From assembly GCA_943331855.1 (NCBI GenBank), contig CALQNE010000025.1:1-21592 (forward strand): a stretch of 21,592 nt of DNA, read 5' to 3'. The notes under the pieces are model-generated. The model made no database searches. It was not told the DNA's origin and saw only the letters and a list, made by a program, of their open reading frames with translations. This document shows, in pieces, positions 15,074 through 21,592 of the stretch. Origin of the DNA: Bordetella parapertussis (lineage in GTDB: Bacteria; Pseudomonadota; Gammaproteobacteria; Burkholderiales; Burkholderiaceae_B). How positions within the stretch are numbered: the stretch's first letter is position 1; each line of letters opens with the position of its first letter. The position numbers and the translations under genes are program-made.

Positions 15074-16078
15074 ATGAGTAACAGCATGCTTTGGACACGC
15101 GTTGATTACGAAAAAGAGGGCAAGCAGAATGGTTGGCTTCAATTGCCGCATTCTGTGACGCGGTCTGCCTATGGCAATATTTCTATTCCGTTGACAGTGA
15201 TCAAAAATGGAAAAGGACCGACAGCATTTCTGATGGCTGGTAATCACGGCGATGAATATGAAGGGCAAGTTGCGCTGTGCAAGTTGATCCAAACGCTTCA
15301 ACCGCAGGATATTCAAGGTCGAGTGATTGTGATCCCTGCGATCAATCTACCTGCTGCAATGGCAGGCGTGCGCGTCTCGCCGATAGATCAAGGAAACTTG
15401 AACCGTTCGTTTCCTGGCGATCCAAACGGCACCGCGACCTATGCAATCGCGCATTACATCGACACGGTGCTGTATCCCATGGCCGATATTCATCATGACT
15501 TGCATTCCGGCGGCTCGTCACTACAGTATTTGCCTTTTGCATCAATGCGTCAAAGCCAAGATGCAGAGCTGAATGCGCGGGCAACCAATGCGCTCAAAGC
15601 GTTTGGAGCACCCATCGGTTTGATTTGGGCCTATAGTCCTGATTCAAGATTGTCTTCGGTTGCGGCGGTGAATCGTAATCTCGTGGCGCTTGGTGGTGAA
15701 TTTGGTGGTGGCGGTTCTGTGACCAGTTCGGGCGTGCGTATTGTTGAACAAGGATTGAAAAATTTGTTGGCACATGCTGGGATTATTGAAGCGTCGCGCG
15801 CACTGGGACCTTTTGCGGGCCCTTCGCGGTTAATGGAAATCAAAAGTCGCGACTACTATGTGTATGCACCCGAGGCAGGTCTGTTTGAACCTGCAGTTGA
15901 ATTGGGTGACACGGTTCGCCAAGGGCAGTTATGCGGCAACGTGCATTTTGTGGATAACCCTGGCCGGCCGCCAGAGCCTTGTTATTTTGATGGTGATGGT
16001 CTGGTGATTTGTAAGCGACATTTCGGACGCGTAGAGCGTGGTGATTGTGTCGTTCATCTGGCGACAGACGTTGTCTAG
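15074..16078 (+). CDS. Succinylglutamate desuccinylase/aspartoacylase-family zinc deacylase, copy 2
   Basis: A 334-residue paralogue of the preceding gene, arising from tandem duplication. The catalytic set is intact: H58 and E61 in AGNHGDEYEG, R111 in NLNRSFPGDPNG, H144 in HDLHSGGSS and E209 in GGEFGGGG. By eye more than half the residues match copy 1 in the N-terminal zinc domain. Marked divergence lies at about 155-205, which flanks the active site and probably sets specificity (AYSPDSRLSSVAAVNRN here, YVADTPQGADRTLTAAAG in copy 1). AAGGA lies 6 bases before the ATG. Both copies look active, so a difference in substrate, or a mixed oligomer, is more likely than decay of one. It precedes the solute-binding protein gene by 56 bases. 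Confidence 0.88.
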   Translation: MSNSMLWTRVDYEKEGKQNGWLQLPHSVTRSAYGNISIPLTVIKNGKGPTAFLMAGNHGDEYEGQVALCKLIQTLQPQDIQGRVIVIPAINLPAAMAGVRVSPIDQGNLNRSFPGDPNGTATYAIAHYIDTVLYPMADIHHDLHSGGSSLQYLPFASMRQSQDAELNARATNALKAFGAPIGLIWAYSPDSRLSSVAAVNRNLVALGGEFGGGGSVTSSGVRIVEQGLKNLLAHAGIIEASRALGPFAGPSRLMEIKSRDYYVYAPEAGLFEPAVELGDTVRQGQLCGNVHFVDNPGRPPEPCYFDGDGLVICKRHFGRVERGDCVVHLATDVV

Positions 16079-16134
16079 TGGTTCAAAGTGATTTTTCAGA
16101 AGTAAACATTTCTAGCACTTAAGGTCAATACAAA

Positions 16135-17697
16135 ATGAAAACCATACATTCGACGCTCGTTGCCCGGTATTTGGCTGTTTTAGGGACGTGTCTGGCCTTA
16201 TTTGGGATGCCAGACTTCGCGCAAGCGCAAGCAATTAAACCTCTACTGGTTTTTGGCCAAGAGGCGCCTCCGCCTACGCTAGATCCATATTTTACGACTG
16301 CGATATCGACGCGTAACGTAGCGATGCATATTTTTGAACAGCTCGTCACGCGTGATGAAGCCAACGCGGTGATTCCTGAGCTGGCTGAGAGTTGGCAGGT
16401 AAGTCCCGACGGGTTGACTTATAGCTTCAAGCTTCGCACTGGAGTGAAGTTTCACAATGGCAAGGTGATGACTTCAGCGGATGTGAAAGCATCTTTCGAA
16501 CGTTATAAGCGCATGGCTTTGGCGAAGGTGACGCTAGCTGCGGTGATTGAGATGAATACGCCGGACGCTGCAACTTTTGAACTTAAACTGAATCAGAGGC
16601 AGCCTGTTTTTTTGGATGAACTATCTGCTTTTGTGACGCCGATCGCCATTATTCCGGCTGAACAAGCAGACCGTGAGGGCGGTAAGCTTGAGATGATTGG
16701 TACGGGGCCGATGCAGTTTGTGGAATGGGTGCCGGATAGTCATATTCGGCTTAAACGCTTTGTCGATTATCGGCCCGATACACGTTACAAAGGCTCAGAT
16801 GGATTCGGTGGTAACAAAAAGGTTTGGTTCGAAACAGTCGATTTTAAATTTGTTAAAGAACCGGGGGCACGCGTTGCCGGACTTGAATCTGGACAATTGC
16901 AGATTATTGAAGATCTGCCTCCTGAGTCGGCCAAACGACTCGTTGGGAATAAAAATATAGTGATGTACGACCTCAAGAACTTCTGGTTGCATGGTGCCTG
17001 GGTGAATCATCATCGTGCACCGACCAATGACTTGAAAATCCGTAGAGCCATGCAAATGGCTTTAGACATGGATGAGATTATGGAGATTTCAACTGATGGC
17101 GCTTTCGCGCTTGAGCCGGGGTTGCAATATCCTGGCAACCCTTATCACGTCAAAAATGGCCAACAGTATTACAACGTGAATAACCCAAAAAAAGCAGCGG
17201 CGTTACTGAAAGAGGCAGGCTATAAGGGTGAGGAGTTGGTCATTATTACGAACTCAAGTTATCAAAGTATGTATAAAGCGGCACAAATTGTCAGCGAACA
17301 ACTCAAAGGTATCGGCATGAAAGTGCGTGTTGATGTTTTTGATTGGGCGACGGCCATGAATCAGCGCCGCAACAAGGAAGCTTGGAATTTATGGTTTACG
17401 GGACAGGGTTCTGGACCCTCAGTGGGTCCTTTTTCGGCATTAAAAGATGTTGTGTCACCGCAAAATAACCAAGTTGTACCTGACCCGATACTCGATAAGT
17501 TATTTGCTCAGCTTGTGACGGGTGAAACGTTCGACGAACGCAAAGAGACGTTCGGAAAATTTCAAGAAAGAGTCTATGAACAGGTTCTGTTTCTAAAGTT
17601 TGGTGATCTCATGCGCAAGCAGGCTTCACGTTCGAATGTAAAAGGTTTTATCCCTTATCGAATTCCTAGGCTTTGGAATGTTTGGCTTGAAGGCTAG
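16135..17697 (+). CDS. Family-5 extracellular solute-binding protein of the Dpp/Opp-type importer
   Basis: A 520-residue periplasmic binding protein (SBP_bac_5, DppA/OppA/GsiB class) that delivers ligand to the permease pair encoded upstream. The Sec signal peptide covers about residues 1-32, with cleavage near FAQAQA. The mature protein shows PTLDPYFTTAISTRNVAMHI, then PELAESWQVSPDGLTYSFKL and GVKFHNGKVMTSADVKASFE (about 80-120), the family signature. IRRAMQMALD appears near residue 300, and a KGFIPYRIPRLWNVWLEG ending is typical. No lipobox cysteine is present, so it is free in the periplasm. Being last of the ABC genes, after the two deacylases, is unusual but not rare. The 56-base upstream gap contains AAGG about 10 bases from the ATG. 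Ligand unknown. Confidence 0.93.
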   Translation: MKTIHSTLVARYLAVLGTCLALFGMPDFAQAQAIKPLLVFGQEAPPPTLDPYFTTAISTRNVAMHIFEQLVTRDEANAVIPELAESWQVSPDGLTYSFKLRTGVKFHNGKVMTSADVKASFERYKRMALAKVTLAAVIEMNTPDAATFELKLNQRQPVFLDELSAFVTPIAIIPAEQADREGGKLEMIGTGPMQFVEWVPDSHIRLKRFVDYRPDTRYKGSDGFGGNKKVWFETVDFKFVKEPGARVAGLESGQLQIIEDLPPESAKRLVGNKNIVMYDLKNFWLHGAWVNHHRAPTNDLKIRRAMQMALDMDEIMEISTDGAFALEPGLQYPGNPYHVKNGQQYYNVNNPKKAAALLKEAGYKGEELVIITNSSYQSMYKAAQIVSEQLKGIGMKVRVDVFDWATAMNQRRNKEAWNLWFTGQGSGPSVGPFSALKDVVSPQNNQVVPDPILDKLFAQLVTGETFDERKETFGKFQERVYEQVLFLKFGDLMRKQASRSNVKGFIPYRIPRLWNVWLEG

Positions 17698-17747
17698 ATT
17701 GGGATTAGATTGAATTTTTGAAAAAATAAAAAAGCAAAGGACAAATC

Positions 17748-18716
17748 ATGCTTCGTACACTCGTGAGTGCTTTTATTGCCTTGGCTGTATCTAGCCCAGT
17801 ACTGGCGCAGAGTTTTCCGTCTAAAACAATCACCGTATTGGTGGGCGTTGCGCCGGGGGGGACTTTGGATACGCTGGCGCGGATCTTGGCTAAATCGCTG
17901 ACGGCCGATTTAAAGCAGACGGTAATTGTCGAAAATGTCGTCGGGGCGGGTGGATTGGTGGCGCTCAAGCGATTAACGCAGTCGCCTGCAGATGGACACA
18001 CGTTGATGTTTACCAATATGTCCTTGGTGATTATTCCTCATCTTCATCCCACTGCAAACGTTGATCCGGTTAAAGAACTCGACGCAGTCGGGATGGTGGC
18101 TACCGTTCCGATGGTGTTGTCTGTGAGTAATAAAAGCGGCTTGAAAAGCTTGCCTGAATTGCTCGCACGTATGCGCCAAGAGCCTGGAAAAATCAACCTG
18201 GGTTCTGGAGGCCCCGGTACGACAGCGCATTTGTCTGAGGCCTTATTTTTACATCTGTCGAAAACAAAGGGAGAACTCGTTCAATACCGTGGCTCGGGCC
18301 CTGCGTTAACGGATTTGATGGCCGGTGTTTTAGACGTTGTGTTAGATCAAACGGTCACGATGCTGCCTTTGCATCAAGATAAAAAGATTTTAGCGATTGC
18401 GGTGTCGTCGCCCACGAGACTCCCTCAAATGCCCGAGGTGCCAACGTTTAAAGAGGGCGGTTTGCCTGAGTTTGATCTTGCGATCTGGAATGGTGTGGTG
18501 GCGCCCAAAGGATTACCTGCGCCCGTTTCTGCTCGTCTTGTTGAAGCAATGTCGAGTTTGATTGATAGCCAAGAATTTAAAGACCGCTTGTCGCACCTGG
18601 CGGCGCAAGCGCCAGCTCAAGCTCAACGGGGCCCAGCCCCGTTGATGAAGTTGATTCAACAAGATAGCGTGATGGTGGCGGGTCTTGTGAAAGACGTTGG
18701 GTTGATTCCGAAGTAA
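17748..18716 (+). CDS. Divergent Bug/TctC-family receptor at the end of the import operon
   Basis: A 322-residue periplasmic receptor with a signal peptide (MLRTLVSAFIALAVSSPVLA, cleavage near residue 20) and AAAGGA 7 bases before the ATG. Bug motifs are recognisable but altered: VGVAPGGTLDTLAR for the usual PFxAGGxxDxxAR, VQYRGSGPALTDLMAG for VPYKGxxPA, and ADGHTLM for PDGYTLL. MPEVPTFKEGGLPEF is conventional. An Ala/Gln/Pro-rich patch (about 285-297) near the C-terminus is encoded by DNA with a strong hairpin. It follows the SBP gene by 50 bases and is followed by a terminator, so it is probably the last gene of the operon. The altered pocket loops suggest a ligand different from those of the other three Bug proteins here. 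Confidence 0.88.
   Translation: MLRTLVSAFIALAVSSPVLAQSFPSKTITVLVGVAPGGTLDTLARILAKSLTADLKQTVIVENVVGAGGLVALKRLTQSPADGHTLMFTNMSLVIIPHLHPTANVDPVKELDAVGMVATVPMVLSVSNKSGLKSLPELLARMRQEPGKINLGSGGPGTTAHLSEALFLHLSKTKGELVQYRGSGPALTDLMAGVLDVVLDQTVTMLPLHQDKKILAIAVSSPTRLPQMPEVPTFKEGGLPEFDLAIWNGVVAPKGLPAPVSARLVEAMSSLIDSQEFKDRLSHLAAQAPAQAQRGPAPLMKLIQQDSVMVAGLVKDVGLIPK
18623..18645. repeat. Strong hairpin inside the fourth Bug gene
   Basis: A perfect 10-bp GC-rich inverted repeat (18623-18632 and 18636-18645, TCAACGGGGC with GCCCCGTTGA) has a 3-base loop. It lies about 70 bases before the stop codon and has no T-tract, so it is not an intrinsic terminator. Confidence 0.7.
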
Positions 18717-18744
18717 GGTCCCTGAGAGAACCTTACGTCTTTTT
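18713..18744 (+). terminator. Intrinsic terminator of the import operon
   Basis: GTAAGGT (18713-18719, overlapping the Bug stop codon) pairs with ACCTTAC (18730-18736) across a 10-base loop. It is followed by TCTTTTT ending at 18744. It works only in the plus direction and abuts the stop of the converging nitroreductase gene. Confidence 0.7.
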
Positions 18745-19403
18745 CAATACCACTTCACAAATTCATCGAGTTCCATGCGCGTGCTTTGGTACGCGTTGAG
18801 TGGTGCGTCGAGATCAGGATAGCCCATCGACATGCCAACGATTAGTTTTTTAGTGTTTGGTATGCCCAGGCAGTCGCGTATGGCATCGGGATAGCCAGCG
18901 AGCGAAGCTTGCAGGCAGCAGCCTAAGCCTGCGCCGTGGGCCGACAGGGTGAGCCCTTGTAAAAAGATTCCCATATCCAGCGTCGACCAGGGGCCTAAGG
19001 TGCTGTCCATGAACATGAACATTGCACAAGGGGCATCAAAAAATTGAAAATTCTTGAGTCGTAACTCATTTCTGCGATCGCTATCGCCACGCCCAACGCC
19101 CAAGGCTGCAAACCGACGTGAGCCGTGATTTTTGGAGCGGGTCTCTAGCGCTTCAGGCCAGCTTGTGGGGGTGAGTACGTCGTAATTGGTGGGTGTGTTT
19201 GAACGCGCCAGTTCATACAAGATCCCGCTGAGCTCATCACGTTTGGGGCCCGTCACGACCGCAACTTCCCAGGGTTGGGTGTTGGTGTACGAGGCACTGC
19301 GACCGGCGGCTTTCAAAACGGTACGAATCAGGTCTTCTGATACAGGCTTTGGTTGAAACCCCCGAATACTGCGCCGGGTTTCAAGTCCTTGTAATAGTTC
19401 CAT
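18744..19403 (-). CDS. Nitroreductase-family FMN oxidoreductase
   Basis: A 219-residue flavoprotein of the nitroreductase family (NfsB/PnbA-like), using NAD(P)H to reduce nitroaromatics, quinones or related acceptors. The FMN-binding signature TRRSIRGF (9-16) is followed by SYTNTQPWEV (38-47), a DMGIFLQGLTLSAHGAGLGC helix pair at the dimer interface and active site, and the terminal GMSMGYPD, where the Gly-Tyr-Pro motif ends the FMN fold. AAGGAGA lies 7 bases before the ATG. It is downstream of the short ABC ATPase (36-base gap) on the same strand and may be cotranscribed with it, though there is no evident functional link. It converges with the import operon. Native substrate unknown. Confidence 0.92.
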   Translation of the reverse strand: MELLQGLETRRSIRGFQPKPVSEDLIRTVLKAAGRSASYTNTQPWEVAVVTGPKRDELSGILYELARSNTPTNYDVLTPTSWPEALETRSKNHGSRRFAALGVGRGDSDRRNELRLKNFQFFDAPCAMFMFMDSTLGPWSTLDMGIFLQGLTLSAHGAGLGCCLQASLAGYPDAIRDCLGIPNTKKLIVGMSMGYPDLDAPLNAYQSTRMELDEFVKWY

Positions 19404-19439
19404 ACTGTGTCTCCTTCTGGTTTGCCAGTGATCTTAGCA

Positions 19440-20087
19440 TTATCCCATTCGCTCAATTCGGTCACCTAAAGCAAGTGCTTCAGAGTGGCTATGGGTCACG
19501 AGTAACGTGGTCACCCCAGTCTGTTTAAGGATGATGCGTAGTTCGCTGATCAAACGTTCGCGGGTGTCCGCGTCGAGGTTAGAGAAGGGCTCGTCTAATA
19601 AAAGAATCTTGGGTTGAGGGGCGAGTGCACGCGCAAGCGCGGCTCGCTGCTGTTGCCCGCCAGAGAGTTCGTGCGGAAACCGCTTTGCATAGGGTTCAAG
19701 ATCCACCAGTTTGAGCATGGTTTGTATTTGCAGTGCTTTCTCTTGACGAGATAACTTCTTGAGGCCGAAGCCGATATTTTCTGCAACAGTGAGGTGAGGA
19801 AATAGTGCGTAATCCTGAAACATAAAACCGACCTGCCGATACTCTGGCGCCGTGGTGTGCAAGGCAGAGGACAGCACGACATCATTAAGACTGATCGTGC
19901 CTGCGTCGATTGGTTCAAAGCCTGCGATGACACGCAATAAACTGCTTTTGCCGCAGCCTGAGGGGCCAAGAATACAAACGGTCTCGCCACTATTCAGCGC
20001 CAAGCTATAGTCTTTGAGCACCGACACATCGTTGGGCTTGGCTGCGAAACTTAAACTGATTTTCTCAATCTTTAAGAGCGGGCTCAC
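19440..20087 (-). CDS. Short FbpC-like ABC ATP-binding protein lacking the C-terminal domain
   Basis: A 215-residue ATPase resembling FbpC, the ATPase of ferric-iron importers, by sequence and by its FbpB-like neighbour. Motifs are intact: Walker A GPSGCGKS (41-48), FMFQDYALFPHLTVAENI with the Q-loop (88-105), signature LSGGQQQR (141-148), Walker B ILLLDEP (161-167) and switch H199. It ends at DRIERMG, just where relatives continue into the last NBD strand and a regulatory TOBE-like domain; FbpC proteins are usually near 350 residues. Only 36 bases separate its stop from the next gene, so no hidden remainder exists. Start is GTG at 20087, with GGA 9 bases upstream and no earlier in-frame start before the fbpB-like stop. 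It may be an ancestral short form or a deletion product. Confidence 0.85.
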   Translation of the reverse strand: MSPLLKIEKISLSFAAKPNDVSVLKDYSLALNSGETVCILGPSGCGKSSLLRVIAGFEPIDAGTISLNDVVLSSALHTTAPEYRQVGFMFQDYALFPHLTVAENIGFGLKKLSRQEKALQIQTMLKLVDLEPYAKRFPHELSGGQQQRAALARALAPQPKILLLDEPFSNLDADTRERLISELRIILKQTGVTTLLVTHSHSEALALGDRIERMG

Positions 20088-20118
20088 GGTCGATATCCAG
20101 AAACGGGTAATGTTGTTT

Positions 20119-21592
20119 TCATTTTATGAATAGGGATTTTTTGAGTTGAGACTGCGTGCGCGTCAATAAAATCACGGGCAAGATACTGACGGCAACAATC
20201 AAGAGTGCAGCGATTGCGCCGTCTTCGTAGGTGCCCCGCGCGGCTTCGCCATATAGCCACGTGGCGAGTGTTTCAATATTGAGTGGACGCAGCAGCAGGG
20301 TAATTGGCAGCTCTTTCATGGCTTCAACAAAGACCAAAAGTGCCGCGGCGAAAAGTGCTGGACGTAGTAGAGGTAAGTCAATGCGTAGCAGCACACCGAG
20401 GGGGGAGTGCCCGAGCGAACGCGCCAGTTGATCAAAGGTGATCGGGATTCGAGCGAAGCCGGCCTCAATCGACCCTGAGGCCACTGCCAAGAGCCGTAAG
20501 GTACAGGCCAGAATCAAACCGGCTGCGGTCCCTAAGAGCCAGCGTCCAGAGGCGTTCGCCGAAAACCAGAGCGTGAAATGTTCTAGCCAACCATCAAGCA
20601 ATGCAAAGGGTGTGAGCAAACCAATCGCTAAAACCGTACCGGGTAAGGCATAGCCAATGGTTGCCGTACGAGCAAAGCCTTGGCCTGGAGTGTCATGCCG
20701 GCGCGTGATCCAACTGCGGGCGGCCCATGCTAAGACGAGACCGCCGACAACCGTACAGGCTGTGATCGCAAGCGAGAGCATGACTGTATTAAGCGCTGCT
20801 TGTTTGAGCACGGCCGACACTGACCCTGTTTGGTTGAGTCGCAGGATCGCTTGCCAGGTTAAATGAAGAACAGGGACGATGAAGCCCGCTAAGACCGGCA
20901 CCAGGCAGAACAAACAGGCTGTCAAACCTTGCCATCCTCGCAGTGGGCGGGGCTGCATTGGTCGAGATTGGTCGGTATTGATAAAGCGTTGTCGTCTTCG
21001 AGCGCGACGCTCGAGCGCAATGAGGCTGAGCACGAACACAAGCATCAGCAAGGCGATCTGGGCAGCCCCTGCTAAGTCAGAGCGGGTGATCCAGGTGGTG
21101 TAGATTGAAACGGTCAGGGTCTGAAGACCTAAAAACTCTGAGGCCCCTACATCGTTGAGTGTCTCAAGCAGAGCCAAGGTGGTACCCACGACAATGGCAG
21201 GTCGTGCCATTGGCAATGCCACGCGAAAAAACAAACTGAATGGCCCATGACCGAGCCCGCGCGCCGCTTCAATCAGATTGGCGGGTTGCGTTAAAAACAT
21301 ATGTCGGGCGCTGAGATACACGTAGGGATAGAGCACGCTGCCTAAAATCAAAATGGCGCCCCACAACGAACGCGCATCGGGCAAACGAAATTCACGGGGC
21401 GACTGATAGCCAAGTGCCGTACGGATCAGACTCTGAACCGGCCCGATGGGATGCATCAGATCAAGATAGGAATAAGCCACCACATAGGTGGGCACAGCGA
21501 GTGGCAATAAAAGCGCCCACACCAATACTTTGCGAGCGGGAAACTGAAATGCAGTCACTAGCCAGGCAGCACCCGTGCCGAGTAAGGCGACG
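20119..21592 (-). CDS. FbpB-type ABC permease, two fused halves (5' end outside window)
   Basis: The frame is open to the right edge: 11 further sense codons (VALLGTGAAWL) precede the GTG at 21558, and these match the family, so the true start lies outside. The visible product is a large permease of the FbpB/SfuB type, in which two permease units are fused. Two ATPase-coupling loops are seen, EAARGLGHGPFSLFFRVALP (about 97-116 from the GTG) and QLARSLGHSPLGVLLRIDLP about 295 residues later, each followed by hydrophobic helices. Such permeases import ferric iron delivered by a periplasmic FbpA; some relatives carry thiamine, phosphonates or other ligands. The short ATPase gene follows after 31 bases, and the usual order places the binding-protein gene upstream, beyond the window. 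Iron as substrate is likely, not proven. Confidence 0.88.
   Translation of the reverse strand, partial: VALLGTGAAWLVTAFQFPARKVLVWALLLPLAVPTYVVAYSYLDLMHPIGPVQSLIRTALGYQSPREFRLPDARSLWGAILILGSVLYPYVYLSARHMFLTQPANLIEAARGLGHGPFSLFFRVALPMARPAIVVGTTLALLETLNDVGASEFLGLQTLTVSIYTTWITRSDLAGAAQIALLMLVFVLSLIALERRARRRQRFINTDQSRPMQPRPLRGWQGLTACLFCLVPVLAGFIVPVLHLTWQAILRLNQTGSVSAVLKQAALNTVMLSLAITACTVVGGLVLAWAARSWITRRHDTPGQGFARTATIGYALPGTVLAIGLLTPFALLDGWLEHFTLWFSANASGRWLLGTAAGLILACTLRLLAVASGSIEAGFARIPITFDQLARSLGHSPLGVLLRIDLPLLRPALFAAALLVFVEAMKELPITLLLRPLNIETLATWLYGEAARGTYEDGAIAALLIVAVSILPVILLTRTQSQLKKSLFIK

Noticed and set aside
14041..16078. Ectoine degradation locus (doeB-like genes)
   Set aside because: No doeA, doeC or doeD-type genes or ectoine transporters of the known type are present, so ectoine breakdown is not supported despite the DoeB-like deacylases.
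16079..16134. Possible hairpin (AAGTG...CACTT with an inner AGAA...TTCT) before the solute-binding protein gene
   Set aside because: Stems are 4-5 bp and interrupted, with no T-tract; not enough to call a terminator or attenuator.
19595..19990. Alternate-frame 131-codon open frame within the FbpC-like gene
   Set aside because: The real frame carries intact Walker A, signature and Walker B motifs, so this is a frame shadow and not the missing C-terminal domain.

Overview
The window looks like a chromosomal stretch from a betaproteobacterium of the order Burkholderiales, most likely near Alcaligenaceae (Bordetella/Achromobacter relatives). The reasoning is indirect: four separate Bug/TctC-type periplasmic receptors in 21.6 kb, a hallmark expansion of that group, plus Burkholderiales-like Dpp-type ABC, OYE and FbpBC-like genes. 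Base composition looks close to 50% GC by eye, lower than in classical Bordetella. There are no rRNA or tRNA genes, CRISPR arrays, insertion sequences, phage genes or transcriptional regulators. Coding density is very high, and no gene-free gap exceeds about 165 bases.

Left part (1-5816): the C-terminal portion of an MlrC/M81-family metallopeptidase runs in from the left edge. Converging on it is a minus-strand pair, an SMP-30/gluconolactonase-like lactonase followed by a Bug receptor. Divergent from that pair is a plus-strand pair, a large alpha/beta hydrolase of unknown substrate followed by a second Bug receptor. Each pair suggests uptake of a carboxylated compound coupled to its hydrolysis.

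Middle (5830-10034): arfB, the GGQ ribosome-rescue hydrolase, lies head to head with a 49-residue lysine-rich protein that starts at GTG. A strong bidirectional terminator follows, then a 115-residue membrane-anchored protein of unknown function. Next come an Old Yellow Enzyme-family flavin oxidoreductase and a minus-strand pair of a D-2-hydroxyacid dehydrogenase and a third Bug receptor. The last two genes are coupled by an ATGA overlap. The dehydrogenase has a well-formed sigma70 promoter so close to its GTG start that the message would be almost leaderless.

Right-centre (10198-18744) is the most interesting part. It is a colinear plus-strand operon of two Dpp/Opp-type permeases, two ATPases, two tandem paralogous zinc deacylases of the succinylglutamate desuccinylase/aspartoacylase (DoeB-like) family, a family-5 solute-binding protein and a fourth Bug receptor, closed by an intrinsic terminator. 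The simplest reading is an import-and-deacylate system for an N-acylated amino acid, diamino acid or small peptide. It has two non-identical deacylases and two unrelated periplasmic receptors. The substrate cannot be read from sequence.

Right edge (18744-21592), minus strand: a nitroreductase, a short ABC ATPase lacking the usual C-terminal domain, and a two-half FbpB-type permease that runs off the right edge. Together the last two look like part of a ferric-iron (or related) ABC importer whose binding-protein gene would lie beyond the window.
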